Source of the DNA: VAZQ01 sp963840535
GTDB lineage: Bacteria > Pseudomonadota > Alphaproteobacteria > Rhizobiales > Xanthobacteraceae
DNA length: 64,000 bases
Direction: 5' to 3'
Assembly (NCBI GenBank): GCA_963840535.1
Contig: CAWIZJ010000060.1
Span: 248,001 to 312,000 of the forward strand
The notes under the pieces were generated by a model that saw only the letters and a list, made by a program, of their open reading frames with translations, searched no databases and had not been told where the DNA came from. A program made the translations under genes and the position numbers. This document shows positions 17,460 through 27,169 of this stretch, in pieces; the first letter of the stretch is position 1, and each line of letters opens with the position of its first letter.

Positions 17460-19689
17460 TCGCTCCCCTGCACGTGTAGCTTCGCACGGCGCGACGCCAA
17501 TCCTCCAGGTCAAGGGATTGAACGTCTACTATGGGCACTCGCATGCGCTGCAAGGGGTCGACCTCACGCTCGATCACGGCGTGCTCTCGGTGGTCGGCCG
17601 CAATGGCATGGGCAAGACCACGCTGTGCAACGCCATCATGGGCCTGGTGGGTGTATCGAGCGGATCGATCCGCTTCGCAGGCGAGGAGCTCGCCGGGCGC
17701 AAGCCGGCGGATGTGGCGCGCCTCGGCATCGGCTACGTCCCGCAGGGACGGCGGCTGTGGCCGTCGCTGACGGTGGACGAGCACCTGCGGCTGGTGCAGG
17801 GATCGAAACGCAGCGGATGGACCATCGAGCGCATCTACGAGGCCTTTCCACAGCTCGCCGGGCGCAAGAGCCATCGCGCTGGACAACTGTCGGGCGGCGA
17901 ACAGCAGATGCTGGCGATCTCGCGTGCGTTGCTGCTCAATCCGCGACTGCTCGTCATGGACGAACCGACCGAAGGCCTTGCGCCGGTCATCGTCGCCCAG
18001 GTCGAGGAGATCCTGATTGGTCTCGGCGAGGACGGCGATGTCGCCGTCCTCGTCATCGAGCAGAATATCGGCGTCGCCACCGTGGTGGCGCGTCGCGTCG
18101 CCATCATGGTGAACGGCCGCGTCAACCGCGTGATCGAGTCCACACGCCTGGCCGCTGATCCCGAGCTGCAGCAGCGTTTACTGGGTGTTGGCCGGCACAG
18201 CGCCGACGACCACGCGCCCACGGCCGATCCAGGCAATGATTCATCGTCTGACTCGACGATGCGCCCGGCGCCGAGCGGTCCGCAGCGCGTCTACGTCTCC
18301 AATCCCGTGCTGCCCACGCGCTGGTCGCAACCGGCGTCGGTGGCGCAGATCGAGGCACGGGCGCGTACGAGCTCGGGAGCGGGCTTGCGCCGCCTCGACC
18401 GCTCGGAGGAATACCCCCGGCCTGCACCAATCGCGTTGCAGGCCGCACCGGTCATTCTCGTGGCCGGTACGCTCGACACCAAGGGCGAGGAGCTGCGCTT
18501 CATCCGCGATATCCTCAAGGACAGCGGTATCCGCACGCGGTTGGTCGATCTCTCGACCGGCGGCCGGCCTTCTGCGGCCGACGTGGTTCCGACGGAAATC
18601 GCGCTGCATCATCGGTTCGGGGCCAACGCCGTGTTCACCGGCGACCGCGGCGACTCGGTCGCCGGCATGGCGCAGGCCTTCGCGGCGTGGATCGCTCGTC
18701 AGAGCGGGATCGCCGGCGTCATTGCCGCCGGCGGATCCGGCGGCACCTCCATGGTGGCGCCGGCAATGCGCTCGCTTCCCGTTGGCGTGCCGAAAGTCAT
18801 CATTTCGTCGGTCGCCTCGGGCGACGTGCAGCGCTACGTCGGAGCATCCGACATCATGATGATGTATTCAGTTACCGACGTGCAGGGCCTGAATTCCATC
18901 TCGCGCCAAATCCTCGCCAACGGAGCGCATGCCCTCCTCGGCATGGTCAAGGCGCGTGCGGTTGGGTTGCCGCGGCAGCCGACGCCCCGGCACGCGGAGC
19001 CAGCCGCGATCGGCCTCACCATGTTCGGCGTCACCACGACCTGCGTGCAACAGATCATCAGCGTGTTGAACGACGAATACGAGTGTCTGGTGTTCCACGC
19101 AACCGGCGTCGGCGGACAGTCGATGGAGAAGCTTGTGGAGTCCGGCCTGCTCACCGGAGTCATCGACGTCACGACCACGGAGGTCTGTGATCTCCTGTTG
19201 GGTGGCGTGATGGCTGCCACCGAGGATCGTTTCGGATCAATGATCCGCGCGCGCATGCCTTATGTCGGCTCGTGTGGGGCGCTCGACATGGTCAACTTCG
19301 GCGCGCCGGAAACCGTACCCGCTCGTTACCAGGGCCGCACGCTCTACCGACACAACCCCGAGGTCACCCTGATGCGCACGACGGTGGAGGAAAACGACCG
19401 GATCGGCAACTGGATCGGCGAGCGCCTCAATCTGATGGATGCACCGGTACGCTTCTTCCTTCCCGAGGGCGGTGTTTCCGCGCTCGATGCGCCGGGTCGC
19501 CCATTTCACGACCCGGCTGCGGATGCCGCGTTGTTTGCAGCCCTGGAACGAACGGTGCGGCAGACCGCGACCCGCCAGCTCGTCCGCGTTCCGCTGCACA
19601 TCAATGATTTGCAATTCGCTTCCGCCGTCGCACAAGCCTTCCGAGCCGTGCATGGTGCTCGCGGCCAGCGGCGCCGCGCCGTAAGGTAG
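17452..19689 (+). CDS. LivF-type ABC ATPase fused to a Tm-1-like (UPF0261) domain
   Basis: A 745-residue fusion. Residues about 14-245 are a complete LivF ATPase: Walker A GRNGMGKTTLCN, signature LSGGEQQMLAISRAL, Walker B LLVMDEPTEGLAP, switch VIEQNIGVA. A low-complexity linker of about 85 residues follows. Residues about 333-740 are a Tm-1-like ATP-binding domain: ILVAGTLDTKGEELRFIRD, TGDRGDSVAGMAQ, IAAGGSGGTSM, and CGALDMVNFGAPETVP. The frame is open without interruption through the linker. In plants the Tm-1 domain is joined to a TIM barrel; here that partner is the next gene, four bases away. Function of the Tm-1 part is unknown. Confidence 0.88.
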   Translation: MADRSPARVASHGATPILQVKGLNVYYGHSHALQGVDLTLDHGVLSVVGRNGMGKTTLCNAIMGLVGVSSGSIRFAGEELAGRKPADVARLGIGYVPQGRRLWPSLTVDEHLRLVQGSKRSGWTIERIYEAFPQLAGRKSHRAGQLSGGEQQMLAISRALLLNPRLLVMDEPTEGLAPVIVAQVEEILIGLGEDGDVAVLVIEQNIGVATVVARRVAIMVNGRVNRVIESTRLAADPELQQRLLGVGRHSADDHAPTADPGNDSSSDSTMRPAPSGPQRVYVSNPVLPTRWSQPASVAQIEARARTSSGAGLRRLDRSEEYPRPAPIALQAAPVILVAGTLDTKGEELRFIRDILKDSGIRTRLVDLSTGGRPSAADVVPTEIALHHRFGANAVFTGDRGDSVAGMAQAFAAWIARQSGIAGVIAAGGSGGTSMVAPAMRSLPVGVPKVIISSVASGDVQRYVGASDIMMMYSVTDVQGLNSISRQILANGAHALLGMVKARAVGLPRQPTPRHAEPAAIGLTMFGVTTTCVQQIISVLNDEYECLVFHATGVGGQSMEKLVESGLLTGVIDVTTTEVCDLLLGGVMAATEDRFGSMIRARMPYVGSCGALDMVNFGAPETVPARYQGRTLYRHNPEVTLMRTTVEENDRIGNWIGERLNLMDAPVRFFLPEGGVSALDAPGRPFHDPAADAALFAALERTVRQTATRQLVRVPLHINDLQFASAVAQAFRAVHGARGQRRRAVR

Positions 19690-19693
19690 CCCC

Positions 19694-20527
19694 ATGCCGC
19701 GTATCGAACGCAGCGAATTGCTCGAAAAGTTCCGCGCCATGATCGCGCGTGGCGAACCGATCGTGGGCGGCGGTGCCGGCACCGGGCTATCCGCCAAGTG
19801 CGAGGAAGCGGGCGGGATCGATCTCATCATCCTCTACAATTCCGGACGCTATCGCATGGCCGGCCGTGGCTCGCTCGCCGGCCTCATGCCCTATGGCGAT
19901 GCCAATCAGATCGTCGTCGACATGGCTGCGGAGGTGTTGCCCCTGATAACGCGGACACCGGTGCTCGCAGGTGTAAACGGCACCGATCCGTTCCGCGTGA
20001 TGGATGTGTTCCTCGACCAGCTCAAGGGGATCGGCTTTTCCGGCGTCCAGAACTTCCCGACCGTGGGCATCATCGACGGCACTTTCCGCGCCAATCTCGA
20101 GGAGACCGGGATGTCCTACGGGCTCGAGGTCGATATGATCAAGAAAGCCCGCGCCAAGGATTTGCTGACCACCCCCTACGTCTTCTGCGAGGACGATGCG
20201 CGGGCGATGGCGCAGTCGGGTGCCGACATCATCGTCTGCCATCTCGGCCTGACCACCGGGGGCTCGGTCGGTGCGCAGACCGCGCTCGGGCTCGCCGACT
20301 GTCCTGCGCGGGTGGATGCCTGGGCCGAGGCTGCGTTGCGCGTCCGGCGCGAGGTGATCGTCCTGGTGCACGGCGGCCCGGTGGCGGAGCCGTCCGACGC
20401 GGAATTCATCATGCGGAACACCAGGAACTGTCACGGCTTCTATGGCGCGTCGTCGATGGAGCGACTGCCCGTCGAACTGGCGCTGACCGAGCAGACCCGC
20501 CGGTTCAAGCGGATCGGCCGCGGCTGA
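19694..20527 (+). CDS. TIM-barrel protein of the phosphoenolpyruvate hydrolase-like family (C-terminal half of plant Tm-1)
   Basis: A 277-residue protein. Typical segments are GGGAGTGLSAKCEEAGGIDL, VLAGVNGTDPFRVMDVFLDQ, GFSGVQNFPTVGIIDG and HGGPVAEPSDAEFI. It belongs to the PEP-mutase/isocitrate-lyase-like TIM barrels that pair with Tm-1-like domains. It starts four bases after the LivF-Tm-1 fusion, so the two proteins very probably work together, perhaps on the compound that the transporter imports. The reaction has not been established from sequence. Confidence 0.85.
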   Translation: MPRIERSELLEKFRAMIARGEPIVGGGAGTGLSAKCEEAGGIDLIILYNSGRYRMAGRGSLAGLMPYGDANQIVVDMAAEVLPLITRTPVLAGVNGTDPFRVMDVFLDQLKGIGFSGVQNFPTVGIIDGTFRANLEETGMSYGLEVDMIKKARAKDLLTTPYVFCEDDARAMAQSGADIIVCHLGLTTGGSVGAQTALGLADCPARVDAWAEAALRVRREVIVLVHGGPVAEPSDAEFIMRNTRNCHGFYGASSMERLPVELALTEQTRRFKRIGRG

Positions 20528-20578
20528 GCATGCCGCACCGTGTAAGGATAAAGCGTTGCGACCAGGGAGGAACGGACG

Positions 20579-23222
20579 ATGTCGGGTCAATTCATCGGAG
20601 CCCTGATACTCTGGCTCATCGTCGCCATCATCGTCATTGCGATCGTCGTCTACCTCGTGAACTGGCTCTATCGCCGGTCATCGAAGGAGGTGTCGTTCGT
20701 CCGAACCGGATTCCTCGGAGAGAGGGTCGTCATCGATGGCGGTGCCTTCGTGCTGCCGATCATCCACGACATCACTCCGGTGAACATGAACGTCCTTCAG
20801 ATGGAGGTCATCCGCGAGAAGGAGGATGCGCTGATCACCAAGGACCGCATGCGTGTCGACATGTGGGCCGAGTTCTATGTGCGAGTGGCGCCGACCAGAC
20901 AGGCCGTTTCCGTAGCCGCCGCCACACTCGGTCGGCGCACCATGGAGCAGGACCGGCTGCACGCGCTCCTGTCGGGCAAGTTCATCTCCGCGTTGCGTTC
21001 GGTGGCGTCGGAGATGACGCTTATCGGTATGCACGAGCAGCGCGGCGAATACGTCAACCGTGTGAAGGAAGCCGCGGCGGAGGCATTGGCGCAGAACGGC
21101 CTGGTGCTCGAGTTCGGTCGCCATCACCGACCTCGATCAGACCGACCTGCAGTACTTCAACCCTTCGAATCGGTTCGACGCGGAAGGATTGACGCACCTC
21201 ATCGAGGAGATCGAGGAGCGCCGCAAGCTTCGCAACGACATCGAGCAGGATACGATGATTCGGATCCGCTCGCGCAATCTGGAAGCAGAGAAGCTGGCGC
21301 TCGACATCGAGCGCGAGAGCGAAACCGCTCGGCTCGAGCAGGAGCGCGACATCGAGAATCGTCGCGCGGCGCAGCGCGCCCAGGTTGCGCGTGAGCGGGC
21401 CTTGCGCGAGACCGAATCCGAGCAGGCTCAGATTCTCGCCCGCGAGGAGGTCGAGAAGTCGCGCATCGCCAACGAAACCGCGATCAGCGAGGCGCGCATC
21501 GCATCCGAGCGCGAGGTCCGGCAGCGCGAAATCGAGCGCCTCAAGACGGTCGAAGAGGCCGAGATCGCCGCCCGCGAGCGCGTCGAAATGGCGCGTATCG
21601 CGCAGGAGAAGGCATTGACCGAGGCCCGCATCGCCAAGGACGAGGATACCCAGCGGCGCGAGATCGAGCGCGCCCGCGCCGTCGAGCAGGCGGACATCGC
21701 GGTGCGAGAGGCGACCGAGAAGCTTCGTATCGCACAGGAAAAGGCGGTCACGGAGGCGCGCATTGCCAAGGACGAGGACACCAGACGGCGCGAGATCGAG
21801 CGTGCCAGGTCCGTGGAACAGGCCGAGATTGCGGCTCGCGAGGCCACCGAGGCGGCGCGCATCGTGCAGGAGGAACGGGTGCGCAGCCTCGAGATCGCGC
21901 GCAACAAGGCGATCGACGAGGCCGATATTGCCGCACGCGAGGAGGTCGAGGCGGCCCGTATCGCGCAGGCCAAACGGATCGCAAGGGAGCGCATCGCGTC
22001 CGAGCAGGAGACCCGCGGATTGGAGATCGCCCGCAACGAGACCATCGAGGTATCCGAGATCGTCTCGCGCCAGCAGGTGGAGATCACGCGCCTGGCGGAG
22101 GATCGCAAGGTATCCAGCGAGCGGATTGCCCGCGACGAGGCCGTTCGAGCCCTGGAAATTGCGCGCAACAGGACGATCGACGAGGCCGATATCACGGCCC
22201 GTGAGGCGGTCGAAGCCTCCCGCATCGCGCAGGAGAGGAAACTGGCAGCCGAGCGCATTGCTGCCGAGGAGGCGACCAAGACGCGCGACATCGTGGCGCG
22301 CCGCGGCGTCGAGCTGTCCGAGGTCGCTCGCGACCAGGCCCTCGACACCGCGCGGCTGGAACGGCGGCGGGCGATAGAGCAGCTCGAGGTCGCTCGGCAG
22401 CAGTCGCTGCAGGAGGCGGAGATCGGGGCCCGCGAGGAGGTGGAGCGGGCGCGCATTGCCTCCGACCGCGGCATCGATGAGGCGCGTGTTGCGCGCGAGC
22501 GCGACTTGCGCAAGCTGGAGGTCGAGCGTGAGAAGTCGGTGGAGCTCGCGCTCATGGACAAGGCGATCGTGCTCTACCAGAAGGTCCTCGAGGAGGCGGC
22601 GGCGCAAGTCCAGGCGGAGACGGCGCGCGCCAAGGCGGCGGAAGCGCAGGAGCGGGTGCACACCGTCCGAGAGAGCGAGCAGGCCAAGCGGCGAAAGAGC
22701 GTAGAAGTGCTGCTGGCGGAGAAGTCGGCCGAGGAGAAGAAGATCGCCGCCCAGGCCGAGAAGGTGCGCGCGGCGGTCGAGGCGGAAGCGCAGCGCCTGC
22801 TGTACGAGGCGGAGAACGTGCTTACCAATGAAGCTCGGTACGGTCTGTTCCGCCGTCGCCTGCTCGACCGCATCGAGGGCATCGTGCGCGAGAGCGTCAA
22901 GCCGATGGAGAAGATCGAAGGAATCCGCATCCTGCAGGTGGACGGCCTGACCGGCAACGCCGGCGGACAGAGCCGCAGCCCCACCGACGAGATCGTCGAG
23001 TCGGCGCTGCGCTATCGCATGCAGGCTCCGATGATCGACCAGGTGCTCAAGGAGATCGGCATCGAAGGCGGAAGCCTGGCGCGACTGGGGGGCCTGATGC
23101 GTGAGGCGAGCGACATGCAGCGCGTCGCCAAGGAAGCCGGGTCCGACAAGGACGGCGATCCCCGGCCGCGGAGCCGTCCGAAGGGCGGCAGGGCGCGTCG
23201 CGACGAACCGCCGGGCGGTTGA
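20579..23222 (+). CDS. Giant SPFH/flotillin-like membrane protein with hendecad coiled coil (one apparent frameshift)
   Basis: An N-terminal helix (about residues 5-30, LILWLIVAIIVIAIVVYLV) anchors the protein. The SPFH/band 7 domain follows (VSFVRTGFLGERVVIDGG, then MRVDMWAEFYVRV). A very long coiled coil spans roughly residues 290-665, with a C-terminal flotillin-like tail to residue 880. Usual flotillins have about 500 residues. The frame breaks near 21115 by one extra base in GAGTTCGGTCGCC; removing it gives VLE..VAITDLDQTDLQYF, an expected SPFH continuation. Members scaffold membrane microdomains. Two SRPBCC genes follow nine bases later and may form an operon. Confidence 0.87.
21450..22571 (+). 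repeat. About 34 consecutive 11-residue coiled-coil repeats in the SPFH protein
   Basis: In the corrected frame the protein is an unbroken series of 11-residue units of the form V-x-x-A-R/E-I-A-x-x-x-x, for example VEKSRIANETA, ISEARIASERE, VEEAEIAARER, VEMARIAQEKA, LTEARIAKDED. Four units make a 44-residue higher-order repeat, seen as a 132-base near-repeat (21656 and 21788). Hendecads form right-handed or straight coiled coils. Confidence 0.85.
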
Positions 23223-23231
23223 GGATCGACG

Positions 23232-23669
23232 ATGGCGAGAATCTACGTATCGAGCGTCATCGCGGCGCCCGCTGCCAAGGTCTGGTCGCGCGTGCGGGAC
23301 TTCAATGCCTTGCCGAACTGGCATCCGGCCATTGCCGAGAGCCGGATCGAGAATGGCGAGCCGTCCGACAAGGTGGGGTGCGTTCGCGATTTCCGCCTGC
23401 GCAACGGCGATCGCATCCGCGAGCGGCTGCTCGGCCTCTCCGATTACGACATGTTCTGCACCTATTCGATCCTGGAGTCCCCGATGGGGGTCGACAACTA
23501 CGTGGCTACATTGCGTCTGACCCCGATCACCGACGGCGAGCGCACTTTCATCGAATGGACCGCCGAGTTCGATTGCGCGCCGGAGCGCGAGCCGGAACTG
23601 GTCGCCAACATCGCCAACAACGTGTTTCAGGGTGGATTCGATTCGCTCAAGCGCCAGCTCGGAAGCTGA
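23232..23669 (+). CDS. SRPBCC-family protein, copy 1
   Basis: A 145-residue helix-grip protein (polyketide cyclase/dehydrase-like). Recognisable are APAAKVWSRVRDFNALPNWH near the N terminus and DKVGCVRDFRL in the middle. The family binds hydrophobic ligands in a deep cavity; no specific ligand is implied. It is clearly paralogous to the next gene (shared VRDFN, WHPA, DKVGCVR, LLxLSD), so a tandem duplication. It begins nine bases after the SPFH gene. Confidence 0.85.
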   Translation: MARIYVSSVIAAPAAKVWSRVRDFNALPNWHPAIAESRIENGEPSDKVGCVRDFRLRNGDRIRERLLGLSDYDMFCTYSILESPMGVDNYVATLRLTPITDGERTFIEWTAEFDCAPEREPELVANIANNVFQGGFDSLKRQLGS

Positions 23670-23676
23670 TTCCCCC

Positions 23677-24120
23677 ATGCTCAAGGTCATCCGCAGCACG
23701 ATCCTGAACGTCCCGGTCGATCGGGTATGGGCGTTGATCCGCGATTTCAACGGTCACGACCAATGGCATCCGGCGGTCCGGCGCAGCACGATCGAGCGCG
23801 CTCAGCCCGCCGACAAGGTCGGCTGCGTGCGTCGCTTCGTGCTCTCCGACGGGGCGGAATTGCGCGAGCAGCTTCTCACCCTGTCCGACCTCGAACAGTG
23901 CTACAGCTATTGTCTGCTCGATACGCCGCTTCCTCTCTTCAATTATGTCGCCCATGTGCGGTTGATGCCGGTGACCGACGGGGATCGCACGTTCTGGAGC
24001 TGGGAAGGGCGCTTCACGACCCGACCGGGCGAGGAGACGCGGATGACCAAGCTGGTCGGGGAGCAGGTCTACGAGTCCGGCTTCGAGGCGATCCGCCGCC
24101 ATCCGGCCCTTGCCGCATGA
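23677..24120 (+). CDS. SRPBCC-family protein, copy 2
   Basis: A 147-residue paralog of the preceding protein: IRDFNGHDQWHPAVRR and DKVGCVRRFVL align with copy 1. Start ATG 23677 is chosen because the frame upstream overlaps copy 1 and adds non-homologous residues. The last intact gene before sequence quality collapses at about 24140. Confidence 0.85.
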   Translation: MLKVIRSTILNVPVDRVWALIRDFNGHDQWHPAVRRSTIERAQPADKVGCVRRFVLSDGAELREQLLTLSDLEQCYSYCLLDTPLPLFNYVAHVRLMPVTDGDRTFWSWEGRFTTRPGEETRMTKLVGEQVYESGFEAIRRHPALAA

Positions 24121-24863
24121 CGGGGACGGAGGAGACTGCGTGAACCTCTCGATTTACACGGCTCCAGATGTTAGACAGTTGGAACACGAGACACCGGCTT
24201 CACCTCGTACACGGGCTCCTCCTGTTGCCAGATGGCTTCAGTTGGAAAGTGGACTCGGTTGAACAACGCAGCGACTTAGGTACAGCGACATAACAGAGCT
24301 TCATCCATACGACGGGCCACTCCGCCACTGTGCTCCGCATCGGTACTCTAGTACTCGCGGTTTTGGCAGCTTGAGACTTCTCCCTTTAAATAGGAGAGAC
24401 AGGTTCTCACGTTCAGTACAAGAGAAGGTTGAGCTTAGCGCAGCCTACATGCCGGATGCCGCTCGGGCAGCCTTCAGGGCAACTAAAGAACTTGTACAGG
24501 GAGAAGGGTCAACGAAAGGTTTAGACATCGTCTAATACGATTTAGACACTTAGTCAGAAGGTTCGCTTGCGCTCGCCTCTCTCAACCTCACGAGCTGGGA
24601 TAGGTAAAAACGTTAGCTGCAACGCTCACTACATCGCTTTTGACGACAGCAGCTTGCAGTGGTTTGAGACCTGCAACTGACGGCAGGCTAGAAGGGCGCT
24701 CCTTCATCTCTCGTACAGTTGCGCAAGCCGTTTGGACAGGCGATGCTAGTGACACAAGACAAAGGCGGACATATCGCCTCGATAGACAGACACACGCTAT
24801 ACAGACAGCGACAGGTGCGGGGGCGTTAGTGCGGCAGACAGATGATGTAAACGCGTCACAAGT
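24121..24863. other. Start of the degraded tract; no gene readable
   Basis: GC content drops visibly after about 24160 and stops appear in all frames. A GGAGGAG ribosome-site-like sequence precedes a GTG at 24140 with a 40-codon frame that ends at 24262; this could be the true start of a gene whose remainder is unreadable. Nothing else here is recognisable. Confidence 0.5.
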
Positions 24864-26947
24864 CTACACCTGCCTCGGCGTGACGATATAGAACGACAGA
24901 TAGAAGCTGTAGAGATAGCAGACAAACTACTCAAGCTTGGTACTGTTGCAGGTGAGCTTGACGGCTAAAGAACGAACGGCGTCGTTCAATTTCGTCGTGC
25001 AGAGGATGATGCCGTTCAGCGTATCCGGTTCATCGACATGCTCGACGTAGGCGTTGAAGGAAAGTAGACAGGCAGTATGGTTGAGCACGCCGTTTTACAG
25101 TTCGAGCATGTAGGTGAAGCAGCAGGTCTGGCAGAGATAGACGTTGAGCACCATGCGGGCGTCTACTGCCTTAGTACGGTTGACGCGCACGCTGAGGTAG
25201 TAGAAGAACAGCTCAGGCGTCATGGCACTCACAGTATAGGCACTGGCAGTATAGGGCGTAGGCAGATTTATGCAACGCAGTAGCGAAAGTTACTTCGCTC
25301 GAGTGAGATAGAAGTTCAGCCACGGCGAGGCTATAGGCCTGGTAGAAGAGCTGCTAGAGCGCATAGCCTAGCAATCTGCTTGGAAGCAGTAGTTGCTCAG
25401 GATAGGCGAATACGACGTGGTTGACCACCTCGGCGACAAAGCGGTAGTAGCGAGCGTCGTAGGACTATCTTGGACGTTCGAAGAGAACAGCGTCCGCTCA
25501 GCCAATGAACTCGACGTATTACTTAGCAGAATTCGACAGGCGGCAATTCGTGAAGGTAGGCAGGGTTTAAGTCAAAACCAGCGGAGATAACAGCACATAG
25601 GTGGCTTTCACATTGTGGCTGACAGAGCTGTAGAAGCCGCGAAATGGCGAGAGATAGGCAGGCCGTTAGGCAGCTTGAACTGCTCGGCGATCTAGATCGC
25701 GAGTGAAGCCGTGGTAGGCGAGGCGCAACGTTAGTCGTAGATGTACGAGTAGAGAATCAAGCAGCACTTATAAGAAGATAGACCACCTCGGACATAGACG
25801 AAAGTCGGCCAGTGATGCTGGGCGAACATCACTTCGGCTTGTCGCAACACATAGACGATCGCCTTGTTGAGATACTTAGACAAGGAGCAGCGGTTCGCGG
25901 ATCTTAGCGCAGCGAAGCGAGTAGGTGTTGTGCAGCGTGTGTGTAAAGAACTCGGCAGCGGCGATCGCTCTCTTTTACTACAAGAATAAACCAGAGCATC
26001 TCGGCCGGAGCTTAGGAGAAGGGTGCCATCAGAAACTCGTAGGTGAAGGCAGTCAATATTTGTGCTTCTAGAAAGGTATTCCTTGACGATGTCGGTCGGC
26101 GGGATCAGCGTCACAGTGCGAGCAGACGTCGTCGTGCAGAGGAAAGGCACACACCTGGCGCTTATAGCTCGAGGCGGCAAAAGGTTGCAGTACATAATAG
26201 CTGGCGCGCAGGCTCATAGCAGTGCCGGCGATCACGTTCTCCGCCACCGCGGCTTCCAGGAAGCCTTCTGGGGCATAGATCTTGAGCTAGACGGAATCTC
26301 ACGTCGGCTTCGTCTACAATAGCCACGCACGCCGCCATAGTGATCGACATGGCTGTGAGTGTAGATCACAGCGTGGACAGGCTTCTGGCCGCGGTTCTTG
26401 TAGTACAGGTAGATCGCAACTTGGCCGTTTCGGCAGAGATCGAGTGGATCGACCACAACGATGCCGGTGTCGCGCTCGATGATCGTCATGTTGGACAGGT
26501 CTTGATTGCGAACTTGGTAAAGTCGTCAGCGACTTGAAGAGGCCGCTGATATAGATCAGCTGCGCGTTGCGCCAGAGGTAGGATTGACGTATCCGGCGCC
26601 GCGGCGCGCTCCTTGATGAAACTGTACTTTCGCGGATCGCAGATGAGGTTTCCTTGCTGGCTCTTGATTTGAGCGGAGGGGAGCGCCTCGACGAAGCCTC
26701 TGTGGGCGTTTTCAAAGTCGGACTTGTCGGAGAATGGCAGTTCCTTCAGCAACGCGTTATTGGCCGACTTGGTGGCTTCGGATGCGCTCTTGCGCATTGC
26801 AGACGTTTGCAGGGAACAGGATTGGGCGTGAACTTGGCGTGGGGCGAAGCTGGTGCCAAGGGCGGAAGCCGCGGCGATCGCCGAACCGGCCAGGAGCATT
26901 TCGCGGCGCTTCAAGCTGAAGCTTCGACTTTCTTCGGGGTCAGTCGA
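24864..26947 (-). pseudogene. Alkylsulfatase (SdsA-like metallo-beta-lactamase), heavily degraded reading
   Basis: Across several frames the protein reads in order: RREMLLAGSAIAAASALG twin-arginine-like signal (26899), FENAHRGFVEALPSAQIK, NMTIIE..TGIVVVDP, the zinc motif YTHSHVDHYGG at about 26334-26363, MYCNLLPP, TVTLIPPTDIVKE, AEVMFAQHHWPT, FVAEVVNHVVFA, and the C-terminal SCP2-like domain (LNGIILCTTKLNDAV) ending near 24864. The span of about 690 codons is the full family length, so nothing large is missing. Dozens of substitutions and stops break it. Many changes are Gly to Cys, Asp to Tyr and Glu to stop. Members hydrolyse SDS-like alkyl sulfates in the periplasm. Confidence 0.8.
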
Positions 26948-27169
26948 AGCAGGACTTCTACTTGTCTGGATGCTAATATGTGATAGTATAAAAGAAAGAA
27001 ATAAGGCTGGGAGATCAGTAAAGGGGAGATAGAAGGAAAGAAGAGGTGAAATAGAATAGAAAGGGGGAGAAGAAGAGAACAGAACGAAGCAGAAAGACTT
27101 CGTTCGACTAGGAACGAAGGCTAGAGACGCCCGTCGGCCTAATACGCGACACCATCCAAGCGACGCAAA
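26948..27169. other. Purine-rich spacer between divergent degraded genes
   Basis: The plus strand from about 26985 to 27115 is almost all A and G. It lies between the minus-strand alkylsulfatase and the plus-strand kinase, where promoters of both would be. Native content cannot be judged because the whole tract is unreliable. Confidence 0.4.

Noticed and set aside
21054..23750. An 898-codon open frame on the minus strand opposite the SPFH gene
   Set aside because: It is a shadow of the repetitive, GC-rich coiled-coil coding strand; its translation is Leu/Arg/Asp low-complexity with no recognisable domain.
24640..24891. An 83-codon open frame in the degraded tract
   Set aside because: It lies in unreliable sequence, has no recognisable domain, and partly covers the antisense of the sulfatase end.
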